Assembly (NCBI GenBank): GCA_006503475.1
Contig: RSEH01000101.1
Span: forward strand, 62,001-126,000
Length of the DNA: 64,000 nt
Direction of reading: 5' to 3'
Origin: Stentor roeselii
Taxonomy: Eukaryota > Ciliophora > Heterotrichea > Heterotrichida > Stentoridae
The stretch's first letter is position 1. The number at the start of each line of letters is the position of its first letter. This document shows positions 1 through 8,697 of the stretch, piece by piece. The notes under the pieces were generated by a model. That model was not told the origin of the DNA. It ran no database searches and saw only the letters and a program-made list of their open reading frames with translations. A program made the translations under genes and the position numbers.

Positions 1-1
1 T

Positions 2-139
2 CAGGATGAGGTTAGGAATCTTAGAAATCATGGAATTGATACTTATGATATTTCTAAACATCCGGAGTTTATGGGGATTATTAAAGCTATGAATACTGCT
101 GCTATTAAAGCGAAGGAGAATAAGGTAAGTAATTCGTAA
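2..139 (+). CDS. 3' end of an unidentified gene (partial)
   Basis: An open frame enters from the left edge and ends at a TAA at 137-139, giving 45 C-terminal residues. They are mostly polar and probably helical, ending in a Lys/Asn-rich tail. No motif identifies the family and the start lies outside the window. It could equally be the last exon of a larger protein. Confidence is limited because only one short frame is visible and coding bias cannot be judged over this length. Confidence 0.4.
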   Translation, partial: QDEVRNLRNHGIDTYDISKHPEFMGIIKAMNTAAIKAKENKVSNS

Positions 140-1486
140 ATGGATAGATATGCCTTTGATTTTGATTGAGTATGAATTAACCATTCTATATCTCAAATTA
201 TAAAAAAAGAGGCATTTTCTCTGGTATATTTTAAGTTTAAATTGAAAAAATACTTGGAGATCAGGAAATTTATAGATAAAGTGAGAATGAGCTATAAAGA
301 GCTGATTATATCAAAGAAGAAAGTTAGAGAATAATTTGGGATCAATTTTTATATGACATGTTAGAGCTTATATAGATTATTTAGCCTTTGGGAACAAATA
401 GTATAGTTAATTATAATATTAAGATTTAGGAAATTGCACTAGCTACTTTTAATTTAAGATTTTGTATAATATCTAAGAGAAGCTATTGATGTTTAGATCA
501 TCAAAAGAAATGAAGAATTTGCTATTTAATTTTTTTACTTGAATATTATAAATTTTATAGCAAGAAACATTAAACTGGGGAAACAGTGTAATTATAGGTA
601 TTTTTTTATTTAGTATATCTCGAGCAAATTGCAGGAAGTAGTATAAAGTTAGCAATATGTTTACAAAAGTATTCTAAATATTTAAGTGCAAGATATTCAT
701 CAACGGGTTGAACCCTATTAAAATATCTTATAATTTCAGAGTTTTAAGAAAATTTATGATAAGTTCGTTTTCGATTTTTTAACGATCTGTTCAAAAGATG
801 GAAATAGTTATCATTACTGAATAATAACTCAGTCCTTTTGTTCAATGATATGGCTATTTATTGTTGATTGAAATCAGATAACCTTGAAGACACGTTATAT
901 TCTTTATTTTCAAAACATTTGCTTCAATATATTAATGATATGAGATACTGATTCACAATTTTTCAGTTTTGAATTTAAATAACTTGATTTCGTCATGTTC
1001 GTGATTTTTTATATCAAATTTAGACTTATTTCTCTTTTTGAAAAAAAATTAAGATTTTTCAAGCTGTAAAACATTAAAAAATGCAATTTTTCAATGAATT
1101 AGTTATCTTGTGATTTTTTGAGAAATATTGACGAATCAAAGGTGAGCTGATTAAAAATTCTAATTCAAATGAACAAAGACTGTACATTAAACCTAGTTGT
1201 GAAAGATTTGACACTTTTCTATGAATAAGCTACTCTATTGTCAAGATCAAGTAAAATAAAAAATATCTCTTTAATCATTAAGTTTTGTTATCTTGAAGAT
1301 AATCAGACTACCAAAAGCCTTTTCTCCTAAAAAAAATTCATACTGCTGTAAATAACCATCTCTAAAATTAGAAATTTTTAAATTAAATCAATACCTTTCC
1401 CCAAACCTAATCTAAACCACCATCAACAAAAAAACTCATTACCCAAAACTTAACCTTCTAAAAAACCCAAAGCAAAATAAATAGTA
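140..1486. other. Intergenic region without a recognisable gene
   Basis: About 1.35 kb of AT-rich sequence. The only open frames are short and low-complexity, such as a 60-codon minus-strand frame at 473-655, and none resembles a protein. The last 150 bp before the next start codon are rich in C and A and poor in G on the coding strand. The same flank composition occurs before the gene at 27212. No tRNA-like cloverleaf or promoter consensus was recognised. Confidence 0.6.
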
Positions 1487-1924
1487 ATGAAAACCCAAAA
1501 ATCTTGCTGCGACTTCTTCCGAAAACTCTGCAAAAAACAAGAAACTCCTCCACCAGATCATCCTAAATCCAAACCTATAACTCTCGGCCAAGAAAGAACA
1601 GAAATAACGATTTCTTCTAAAACTATTTCCTCAAATCACAACCCGAAATCTAAACGAATAAAAGAAAAACCTCAAAAAGAACTTGAAATCGAAGGCAATT
1701 CAATTTTTTACGATAAAAACTCAGGCCTTGTTGACAGTATCGACCAAAATCAAGCATTGGACAACTTGGAAGTCGCATTCGGGATAATCAACCATGAGAG
1801 CCCTTCAGAGGATTCTGAAAGTTTTCCAAACGAAAAATTTTCAAAAGTTTTAAAAGGGATCAACTTTAAAGAGATTCTTGAGGGAGAAGATTCGATCATT
1901 GCTTCTGGAAGGTCGGGTTCTTAA
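1487..1924 (+). CDS. Unknown protein, 145 aa, Cys-rich basic N-terminus
   Basis: A single open frame from an ATG preceded by an AATAAAT-containing A/T run to a TAA. The first 17 residues carry adjacent cysteines at 7-8, a further Cys at 15 and several Lys/Arg. This pattern is compatible with a palmitoylated, membrane-apposed N-terminus, which is inference. The rest is hydrophilic, Ser/Glu/Lys-rich and probably disordered. I do not recognise a family. The gene lies 86 bp upstream of the next plus-strand gene. There is no sign of an intron or a break. Confidence 0.6.
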   Translation: MKTQKSCCDFFRKLCKKQETPPPDHPKSKPITLGQERTEITISSKTISSNHNPKSKRIKEKPQKELEIEGNSIFYDKNSGLVDSIDQNQALDNLEVAFGIINHESPSEDSESFPNEKFSKVLKGINFKEILEGEDSIIASGRSGS

Positions 1925-2010
1925 TGTAATTCTTTAACTTTGATTATATTTTTATGTTGATGCAAATTTTTGGATATTAGAGGATTGACCATTGTTTTAG
2001 TCCATAATAA

Positions 2011-2973
2011 ATGCAGAGAACGGTTCCAGTCAAGGTGAAGGTTGGTGATAATGTGGAAGTTCTTTCATCTTTACCGCTTTCATGGGACCAGCTGGCAGCC
2101 GAGGTTCATCGCATAAGTAAGTTCTTGACCTTCAACATAATGTTCGATGGAGTTCCAATAACAAACACGAAAGACCTAATCTACACGTATTTAAACAACA
2201 AGTCAGACGACCTGTCCTTTGAAATAGTGAAAGGAGTGAGCCCAATGGCAGACATGGACGAAAGCGTTCAAAACATGTACGAGCAAATGTTCAACCAATT
2301 CGAGCAGCTAAGAACTTCTAAAGTCGCTGCAGGCGACCAGCTGACAGTCACAGAAGGAAAACTTTCAAAAGCAGACTTAATGAAAGTCATCAACTCTTTG
2401 GTAGAAAAGGCAAAAACTAGTCTTTTTGAAACTGGAAAGAAATTCGTTGAAAAACGTCAAGAGTTCTACGGCCATGATGAGGAAAAGTATAAAAAAGTTG
2501 TGATGGAACAGATGGAGTTTCAAGAAATGTTGATTCTTAGCTCTACTGCTGAGACTACAACTCATTTCGGAATATCGCATCAGGTCTTTGAGGAAAGTGT
2601 CAAGGTTCATGGAACTGATCCTGAAGTCAAAGCGGCTTTAGAGGGAATGGCAGTCGAAAGCATTATGGGATCTGGAGCAGTTCCTGGGGATTTATCTAAA
2701 GAAAAACTCAAGGAGATTTTGATGTATTCTTGTGACTTTGTTCACAAGTATGCAATTGCTCATCCTGGAGTTCATCCTATGGATATTCTGATATTGAAAT
2801 CCAGAGAAGCTGATGAGGTCTACAAGCAGTTTGGTTATGATGAGTTTCAGGTCTCAGCTGCAATGACTCAGTACGCTATTGAAACTGATGAGTACTTCGA
2901 AGATGTGAGGAATAAACTCAATCAGGTTACGGTTCAATTGTTTGGGTTTAATCCTGCGGAATTAGGTAAGTAG
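2011..2973 (+). CDS. Unknown conserved-looking protein, 320 aa
   Basis: An uninterrupted 320-residue frame starting at an ATG after AATAA and ending in TAG. The first 75 residues alternate hydrophobic and polar positions (VKVKV, then FNIMFDG), which resembles a ubiquitin-like or PB1-like beta-grasp fold. That is a weak impression only. Residues 80-320 are predicted to be mostly helical and acidic, with no known catalytic motif. The codons are well behaved, so the gene is certainly real although its function is unknown. It converges on the Rab gene with 10 bp between the two stops. Confidence 0.75.
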   Translation: MQRTVPVKVKVGDNVEVLSSLPLSWDQLAAEVHRISKFLTFNIMFDGVPITNTKDLIYTYLNNKSDDLSFEIVKGVSPMADMDESVQNMYEQMFNQFEQLRTSKVAAGDQLTVTEGKLSKADLMKVINSLVEKAKTSLFETGKKFVEKRQEFYGHDEEKYKKVVMEQMEFQEMLILSSTAETTTHFGISHQVFEESVKVHGTDPEVKAALEGMAVESIMGSGAVPGDLSKEKLKEILMYSCDFVHKYAIAHPGVHPMDILILKSREADEVYKQFGYDEFQVSAAMTQYAIETDEYFEDVRNKLNQVTVQLFGFNPAELGK

Positions 2974-2983
2974 AAATTAATAA

Positions 2984-3589
2984 TCAGCAGCATTTCTTCT
3001 TTTTTGGAACCGCCACATGCTGGTAAAGCGACAACCCTCGAGTAGTGCGATTTTGTTCTTTCTGCGTCAAGTTAGGATCATTAAGTATCCTTTTACTGAC
3101 TTCAATAAAAAGTTCTTCAACTCCGACTCCACTTCGAGCAGAGACTCTGAAATGAGAAGCCCTGATACTTTTAGCATATTCGAGTGCCTCTTCAATAGTG
3201 ACTCCTTCCTGACTGACCAAATCTTCCTTGTTCCCAACAACCACCAGAACTGTTTCGCCTCCTAAATGATTAGTGAGATTCTCATACCACCTCTCAAGCG
3301 CTTTAAAAGAGTCAAAGTTAGTGATATCATAGACCAAAAGACAAGCCCTAGAATCCCTTGCATAACTCGCAGCCAAGCTATTATATCGTTCTTGCCCAGC
3401 AGTATCCCAGATATTGAGTTTGAGACTTTTATTGTTGAACTCCATGAGCCTGCTTAAAAACGTAGCTCCAATAGTCGGTTCATGATTCTCCAAATGTTCA
3501 TCACTCACAAATCTCTGAATAAGGCTCGACTTTCCCACATTTGCATTTCCAATGACAGTGACCTTCGCTTGGATAGTCTCTCTAATCAT
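2984..3589 (-). CDS. Rab-family small GTPase, Rab5/Rab21-like
   Basis: A 201-aa Rab GTPase that would cycle between GDP and GTP on endomembranes. All signature motifs are present: P-loop GNANVGKSS (14-22), effector-loop PTIGATF, WDTAGQERYNSLA (G3), NKED (G4), SARSG (G5) and a polybasic KKKKCC end for double geranylgeranylation. The effector and G3 loops resemble the early-endosomal Rab5/21/22 group. That assignment is inference from motif resemblance. The stop is TGA directly after Cys-Cys. Readthrough would add 12 codons and destroy the lipidation site, so this gene shows that TGA is a stop here. The WASH subunit gene lies 16 bp upstream on the same strand. Confidence 0.93.
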   Translation of the reverse strand: MIRETIQAKVTVIGNANVGKSSLIQRFVSDEHLENHEPTIGATFLSRLMEFNNKSLKLNIWDTAGQERYNSLAASYARDSRACLLVYDITNFDSFKALERWYENLTNHLGGETVLVVVGNKEDLVSQEGVTIEEALEYAKSIRASHFRVSARSGVGVEELFIEVSKRILNDPNLTQKEQNRTTRGLSLYQHVAVPKKKKCC

Positions 3590-3605
3590 TTTTAGTATTA
3601 TTTAC

Positions 3606-4043
3606 TTAGTCATCCTCTGTGGGTGGCTTCAGCTGGTCAAGGATGTCAGGGTCGAAACCTTCTGCTTGCATTTTTCGCTTAACTGCAGTTCTAGGGACTT
3701 TCACTTTTAACATCCTTATAAAAACTTGGTATTCTTCTGGAATCTCTGTTTTGGGTGGCTCCGGTTCAGCCATTGGATTCGATGAGGACTCGCTTGGGTT
3801 TGATGGATTTGAAGTCGGGTTGGGTGTTGCTGATACTGGAGGAGGGTTCAAGTCAGCAGGGAAAGAATTCACTTTATACTCCAGAAGTGCAGTAAGGCCT
3901 TCTAGTCTTTCAATCTGACGATTAACTTGTGATATCTTTTTGTGTGCTTTTGCACAGAAGTGGTTTAAAAACTCTCCTGTGGCTACTGAGAAAGAGTTGA
4001 TCATTGCTATAGTTTTTTTGGTGTCGATTGAAGATTCTCCCAT
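3606..4043 (-). CDS. WASHC3: WASH complex subunit 3 (CCDC53 homologue)
   Basis: A 145-aa protein matching the WASHC3/CCDC53 layout. An N-terminal helix (FSVATGEFLNHFC) is followed by a coiled-coil segment (IERLEGLTALLEYKVNSFP), a Pro/Ser-rich linker, and the conserved C-terminal block with YQVFIRMLKVKVPRTAVKRK and AEGFDPDIL. The family is part of the pentameric WASH complex, which activates Arp2/3 on endosomes. The frame extends in-frame to 4070, but that start would overlap the divergent neighbour. MGESS at 4043 is preferred, leaving 15 bp to the other start codon. It lies next to a Rab5-like gene, which may be coincidence. Confidence 0.85.
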   Translation of the reverse strand: MGESSIDTKKTIAMINSFSVATGEFLNHFCAKAHKKISQVNRQIERLEGLTALLEYKVNSFPADLNPPPVSATPNPTSNPSNPSESSSNPMAEPEPPKTEIPEEYQVFIRMLKVKVPRTAVKRKMQAEGFDPDILDQLKPPTEDD

Positions 4044-4058
4044 TTTATATCGTAAAAA
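4044..4058. promoter_or_regulatory. 15-bp head-to-head gap between start codons
   Basis: The start codon of WASHC3 (minus) and that of the ankyrin-SAM gene (plus) are separated by only 15 A/T-rich bases containing TATAT. Any core promoter for either gene must overlap this gap or the opposite coding sequence, and 5' leaders must be extremely short or overlap. Confidence 0.6.
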
Positions 4059-5420
4059 ATGGACCTGCATGCTGCTTGTAGAGGTGGCGACTTGCCACAG
4101 ATAAAAATCGCTTATTTTACTGACCCTTCTAAACTGAATGAAAAAGATCCGAATGTAATTAAAATTCAGCTTGGATGGTGTCCTTTATATCGGACAGTCA
4201 TTTGTGGGCACTTCGAAGCGGCAAGTTATCTGCTTCAACAAGGTGCAGACCCAAACATCAGCAACACTCTTGGAGAGACTCCTCTTCACCAAGCCGCCGA
4301 TAATTCTCAATATTTGATAGCAGACTTGCTATTGAAGTGCAAAGCGGATCCGAATGCTCAGCAAAGAGACGGCGACACTCCTTTGCATCATGCGGCATTT
4401 AGAGGGGACTGTAAAATGATTGAAATTTTACTGAGTTTTAAGGCAAATCCAAACGTTGCGAATTTTATGGTAGTTTTTAGGTAGTTCGGAAGGACACCCT
4501 TGCATTATGCAGTGGACTGCGGGCATGTCGACTGCATGAAGTCTCTTGTCATGCAAAGGGCAGACCCCTTCCTCAAGGACAAGCAAGGAAAATCCGCTTT
4601 TGACCTGTGCAACAGTCAAGAAATGTTAATGTCGTTAAAAGAACTCTCTGATCAGCAGAGAAATCACGACGGCGAACAAAGTCCAATCGGTGAAGTCACG
4701 ACTTACTTCGTGAATGAAACCGGCTCAAATGACCGACTTTCTTACGTCATTGAAACCTTCGGCGAAGCCCGGGAAAGCCACAACGTTAAAGTGAGCATCG
4801 TCAGTCCTGTCTCAGAACAAAGTGAAAAAAGCTTCAAAGTCTTCCCGATTTACACCTGGCTTGAAAAGCATCGACTAGAAGAATGCTATGAAACACTCAC
4901 AAATGCAGGGTACTCCAATATCGACACAATGCTCAGACAAATGGCAGGTCCCATGCCTTTATCAGAGAAAAGTCTTAAAGAACTTGGAATACTCAAACCT
5001 GGACATCGAAGACTCCTTCTTGCAAAGCTGGAAGAAGAAGCTGGACTATTGAAAGTTCCTTTGCATAAGGCAAAAAGCAAGTCTTGGATTCAGTGCTGCG
5101 CTTCTCATCAGGGAACCATGCAGCCCAGGGCTTATCCTTCTTTGGCTGAATGGCTTGAAGAACTTGGATTGGTGCATTTGCATGACTTGTTTGTGGAAGC
5201 TGGATATGATTCGTTTCAGTCTTTGATCGAGGTTCAGAGGTCCATGCATCCTTTGAATAGCCGCGTTTTGGATGAGGAAGTTAAGATTAAGGAAGTGGAA
5301 TTGCGCATGATGATCATGAGGAAATTACAGATGGATACTGAGTCGCCTGATGAGATTAAGAATAGAATCACTTTTGATGGAACTCAGAAGGTAGGGTGTG
5401 AATATTGTAGAATAATTTAA
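4059..5420 (+). CDS. Ankyrin-repeat and tandem SAM domain protein with CaaX end (1 intron)
   Basis: The spliced product is 448 aa (exons 4059-4469 and 4485-5420). Removing the 15-nt intron joins NVANFM to FGRTPLHYA, completing an ankyrin repeat. Ankyrin repeats cover about residues 40-180, with repeated GxTPLHxA motifs and LLL..ADPN turns. Two SAM domains follow, at about 257-320 (begins FPIYTWLEKH) and 354-420 (begins YPSLAEWLEELGL). The last four residues, Cys-Arg-Ile-Ile, fit a CaaX prenylation signal, so the protein may be anchored to a membrane as a scaffold. That role is inferred from domains. No catalytic domain is present. Confidence 0.85.
4470..4484 (+). other. 15-nt intron in the ankyrin-SAM gene
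   Basis: GTAGTTTTTAGGTAG, phase 0, with an in-frame TAG at its 3' end. Removal restores an ankyrin repeat across the junction. Confidence 0.9.
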
Positions 5421-5767
5421 TGATTTTTGGGTATGTGGTTGAGGATTGTTTGAAATTTAGCAGGTTTTTAAGGGATTTTGGGATATTTTAAGGGATTTAG
5501 GGATATTTTAGCATTGGGGGATGTGATTTTTGATTTGTTTAATTGGTTTCTAGATTTATGGAGTTATTATGTGTAAGTTATGAATAGAATTTCAGTTTCT
5601 AGGTAATTTTCTATTTAGAATATTTTATTTCTGTGATTCATCAAAATTTAATCATTTGTAACTCGCTGATACTAAACCAATTTCTACATTCTTTGTACTA
5701 CTCAATAAAATCAACATCTATTCCCTTAACATCAACGATTTGAATAATTTTCAATTATATAATTTAA
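5421..5767. other. Convergent intergenic region with GGGATATTTTA repeats
   Basis: About 350 bp between two convergent stop codons. At 5470-5515 the element GGGATATTTTA recurs twice beside AAGGGATTT. The left part is G/T-rich and the right part C/A-rich on the plus strand. No gene is visible. Presumably it holds the 3' ends of both transcripts. Confidence 0.5.
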
Positions 5768-7249
5768 TTAATCTAAAGACCTGAAACAATTAAAGCTTTT
5801 ATATTGAGCTCTATAATTCATCAGTTTCTTTTTAAGCTTCAAAATCTCTTCCAAAGATCCAAGTCGCCCAGTTTTTTGCTTATTAGGTGAAAAAAACTTA
5901 TTCTGTATCTGGCTGTACTTTAAAGTAGACTCAAACTCTGAAGCTGACATTTGAAACGACCTGGAGCACAAAGTTTTCTTGACCTGCATCTTATAATTAC
6001 TTTTAGGACTATAAATCTCTGAAATATCCAAATTAAAAGGAGTTTCACTCGGTGACTCACAAACTCCATCAGGTTCTTTTAACAATTCTTCATCTTGTGG
6101 TGTGAAAATATTGAAAAGTGACAAAATCTGAGAGTCTTTCAGTAAAAAAGGATAATTTTTCGAAATTCTCATCCAAAAGTCCTCATCTTCTGAAGTCCAG
6201 TCAGTAGAGGCGAAGACTTCAAAAACACTTAGACTTGGGTTTGACTGGTGCCAATCCGCGATGACTTCAACAATTTTTTCAGCGTCGACTTTGTTTTTTA
6301 AGTAAGAACTGACGAGAGATATCGTGTCAGGTGACAAGTTCGACAGAGACCCGCCTTCAAGTGCTTCACTTGCTGCCTTTGGAAGAAGAATAGTGAGAAA
6401 ATCCTGGTTTTTCAATAAAAGCTTTAAACTTGAAGTCCTTGTTTTCTGACTTGTTCTGCAAATTGTTGACCGGGTGCCTCTTACATAGCAAAAACTTCGG
6501 CTTTCACCTTGAAAAACGACCTGGCCTTGAATTGCAGGTCCGGATTCACTGTCAGAAAACAGGACCAACTTAACACCTTCATCGAAGTTTTCACTGTTTT
6601 CTATCAAAAGCTTCATTTCAAGCTCTCGGAAGTTAAAGTTGTGCACTTGGGATTGATTTGAAAGGTTTTTCAAGTCTGCCTTTGTCAGAAACTCAAGGTC
6701 TGGAGTCAATTTTGAACTTTCTAAACCTCGAAGTTCATTTTCAAGAAGTCCTAAAAAGGTCTTTTCTTTTGACTTCTGGAGAAAAAGGTCTAATAAAATC
6801 GATTTTTCACTTGTTTCAAGAATCGCTTTTTTTAGCAGGTTTTGAGAAAAACTCTGAGAAAAGCTGAGATATTCTTGAATGTTGAAATTCGTGAAAACTT
6901 CTGAGATTTCCAAGAATATTGAAAGGCTTTCACTTGAAAGAAACTGGAATTTTTGCATGATTTTCTTGAAATTTAAAGGGTTTAGTTGAGGGGCGATTAT
7001 TTCGGAGAGAAGGATTGCGCAAAGTGATGACTGGCTTAAGAAGTCTGCAACTAGAACTAACTGGACTGTGGTCTGAAGACTGGAAGGTTGGAAGTACCCT
7101 GTGCTTTGGAATTCGATGTAAAGTTGAAGGTCTTCTTTGGTTATGTGTTCTGGGAAAGTGAATTCGGGTTTTATTGATCCTTCTTTTAGTAAGAGCTCAG
7201 AGTCAACGGAAAAAGTTTCATTTTTCACACGGCATGAGACCTGTCTCAT
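5768..7249 (-). CDS. BTB/POZ-like protein of unknown function, 493 aa
   Basis: A single 493-residue frame from ATG at 7249 to TAA. Residues 1-110 have the rhythm of a BTB/Skp1-type fold: a short strand with F.VDSELL, then FPEHITKEDLQLYIEF, then LVLVADFLSQSSLCAIL. BTB proteins usually recruit substrates to cullin-3 ligases or form dimers, but neither role can be shown here. Residues 110-330 are helix-rich like BACK regions, and the C-terminus is Ser/Lys-rich and probably disordered. The start lies 22 bp from the divergent secreted-protein gene. Assignment to BTB is tentative. Confidence 0.6.
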   Translation of the reverse strand: MRQVSCRVKNETFSVDSELLLKEGSIKPEFTFPEHITKEDLQLYIEFQSTGYFQPSSLQTTVQLVLVADFLSQSSLCAILLSEIIAPQLNPLNFKKIMQKFQFLSSESLSIFLEISEVFTNFNIQEYLSFSQSFSQNLLKKAILETSEKSILLDLFLQKSKEKTFLGLLENELRGLESSKLTPDLEFLTKADLKNLSNQSQVHNFNFRELEMKLLIENSENFDEGVKLVLFSDSESGPAIQGQVVFQGESRSFCYVRGTRSTICRTSQKTRTSSLKLLLKNQDFLTILLPKAASEALEGGSLSNLSPDTISLVSSYLKNKVDAEKIVEVIADWHQSNPSLSVFEVFASTDWTSEDEDFWMRISKNYPFLLKDSQILSLFNIFTPQDEELLKEPDGVCESPSETPFNLDISEIYSPKSNYKMQVKKTLCSRSFQMSASEFESTLKYSQIQNKFFSPNKQKTGRLGSLEEILKLKKKLMNYRAQYKSFNCFRSLD

Positions 7250-7271
7250 AACTGAATTATTAACATTTGAA
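7250..7271. promoter_or_regulatory. 22-bp head-to-head gap
   Basis: This A/T-rich gap between divergent start codons at 7249 (minus) and 7272 (plus) contains TTATTAA. It must hold or overlap both core promoters. Confidence 0.5.
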
Positions 7272-7673
7272 ATGTTGGCTTTTATTGTGCTGGTTGTTTT
7301 ATGCTTTGCAAGTAGAGAAGAATTTGATAAGGAGAATACTTGCTTTTTCTTGACTCACTCTGCAATGAAGCTGAAGTTCCAAGAGCTCGAGATCCACTTA
7401 GAAAAATACCCAAACCTAAGCCGTAAAGACCTTCTTCTAAAAGTCCACGAACAATCATTCAACCGCTGCATGAGTTTAATAACCCCAGAAGAAACATCAA
7501 CAATCGGTTTAAGACGAATCCGTGACTTTTTGCCATATTCCCACTTAATATCCACAGATCTATCCTCTCTTCAAACACCTGAATCCCTATCACCAAGTCC
7601 AGAGTTTCTCTTATCACGAGAGCGTATTCCCCATCAAATATCATCAAAAAGTACCTCTTCCCGTGAGTTATAA
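7272..7673 (+). CDS. Small secreted protein, first of a tandem pair
   Basis: A 133-aa product starting at ATG 7272. A longer frame to 7137 would overlap the divergent gene and hide the signal peptide. The hydrophobic N-terminus MLAFIVLVVLCFAS looks like a cleavable signal sequence. The mature part contains CFFLTHSAMKLKFQELE, then KYPNLSRKDLLLKVHEQ, then RCMSLITPEE. These align with the next gene and show the two are duplicates. Two cysteines hold the same relative place in both. The C-terminal 50 residues are Ser-rich and not shared. Export to vesicles, cortex granules or the medium is possible, but the function is unknown. Confidence 0.7.
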   Translation: MLAFIVLVVLCFASREEFDKENTCFFLTHSAMKLKFQELEIHLEKYPNLSRKDLLLKVHEQSFNRCMSLITPEETSTIGLRRIRDFLPYSHLISTDLSSLQTPESLSPSPEFLLSRERIPHQISSKSTSSREL

Positions 7674-7681
7674 AAATAAAT

Positions 7682-8137
7682 ATGATTTGGCTGGTCTTTT
7701 CATTAGCGTCAGCGATGATAACAAATCCGAAAGAAGAAGCCTGTCTCTTATTGGCAACAAAGTCAACAACATATCGAGGAGAAGAAATCAAGACCTTTAC
7801 TGAGAAGAACCCGAGCATCGACGTGAACAAATTAAAAAAAAAAATCCATGAAGACGTGTTTTTCTCCTGCATTGAAAAAATCACATCAGAAGAAGCAGAA
7901 AAGATAAAAATCATTAACATGAAAAACTTAGAAGGCTTTGAACACCTCATCGTCTTCGACTTGAACAAGTACCTGGAAGTCGTCGACTTTACCTTAAGCC
8001 AAAAGTTCCGCGAGGCTCAAAAGCGAGTGATCTCAGCGATGACAAAACACGGAAAGGACAACCCTTCAAAGATCCCGTCGAAGGAAGACATCAAAAAGAG
8101 CTTCGAAGCCCGTCGTAAGAAAAAAAGCGATCTTTAG
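7682..8137 (+). CDS. Small secreted protein, second of a tandem pair
   Basis: A 151-aa product with a short hydrophobic signal-like N-terminus (MIWLVFSLASAMI). It shares an ordered pattern with its upstream neighbour: ACLLLATKS, KNPSIDVNKLKKKIHED and SCIEKITSEE match CFFLTHSAM, KYPNLSRKDLLLKVHEQ and RCMSLITPEE, including the two Cys positions. The C-terminal half is basic and ends KKKSDL. The upstream stop is only 8 nt before this ATG (spacer AAATAAAT), so the two could share a transcript. No known family was recognised. Confidence 0.7.
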   Translation: MIWLVFSLASAMITNPKEEACLLLATKSTTYRGEEIKTFTEKNPSIDVNKLKKKIHEDVFFSCIEKITSEEAEKIKIINMKNLEGFEHLIVFDLNKYLEVVDFTLSQKFREAQKRVISAMTKHGKDNPSKIPSKEDIKKSFEARRKKKSDL

Positions 8138-8150
8138 TTAGTAGTAATAA

Positions 8151-8696
8151 ATGAGGATTAATGAACTCATATCAGAAGGCTGTTATTCTCTTACAGTTAA
8201 AAATTACTTGGTAAGTGTCATATAGAGGACCTATCTTGTAATTTTTTTTACTTTTATGACAATTTCCTTCATCGTCGACGAGTACTACGACTTCTTCATG
8301 ATGCTGATGCTTTTATCCATCATCGCTTTAACAGTACTCAAAGCTTACTTCAGCCGAGAAAGGCTTCGGACATTTAACAACTACAGCACAATCATCAGAA
8401 ACAGCGCAGCTCTGCAAAGAAGACTGGAGCTGATAATGCTGGAATTAGAAAACTTGCCGCTTGACACTCATCTTGATGAGTCTTTTCACAGTCGAAGTAT
8501 CAGCAAAGCTCTAGTCGAGACCCTTCCTCACATTGACGCAAATGAGGAAGGCCACTGTTCAGTATGTTTAGATGTAATTTTATGTGAACAGAAAGTCACG
8601 ATTTTGCCTTGCACGCATCGATTTCACTCGACTTGTGTCGATAAATGGCTGCTTATAAAGGCGATTTGTCCGATATGCAAAACAAGGATTAATTAG
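8151..8696 (+). CDS. Membrane-anchored RING-H2 E3 ubiquitin ligase (1 intron)
   Basis: The spliced product is 176 aa (exons 8151-8210 and 8226-8696). Splicing adds a 20-residue first exon and completes the first of two hydrophobic segments (about residues 20-40 and 45-65), after which a basic helix leads to the RING. The RING-H2 domain at the C-terminus reads C-x2-C (CSVCLD), then C-x-H-x2-H-x2-C (CTHRFHSTC), W, and CPIC. Such proteins transfer ubiquitin from E2 enzymes to membrane-associated targets, and the substrate is unknown. The stop is separated by one base from the stop of the convergent F-BAR gene. The start is 13 nt after the previous gene's stop. Confidence 0.85.
8211..8225 (+). 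other. 15-nt intron in the RING-H2 gene
   Basis: GTAAGTGTCATATAG, phase 0, with an in-frame TAG. Removing it joins NYL to RTYLVIFF and completes a membrane segment. Confidence 0.85.
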
Positions 8697-8697
8697 A

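Noticed and set aside
473-655. 60-codon minus-strand open frame in the left gene-free region
   Set aside because: Its composition is that of random AT-rich DNA and there is no motif or neighbour support.
700-716. Hairpin-like GGGTTGAACCC resembling a tRNA T-arm
   Set aside because: No acceptor, D-arm or anticodon arm can be drawn around it.
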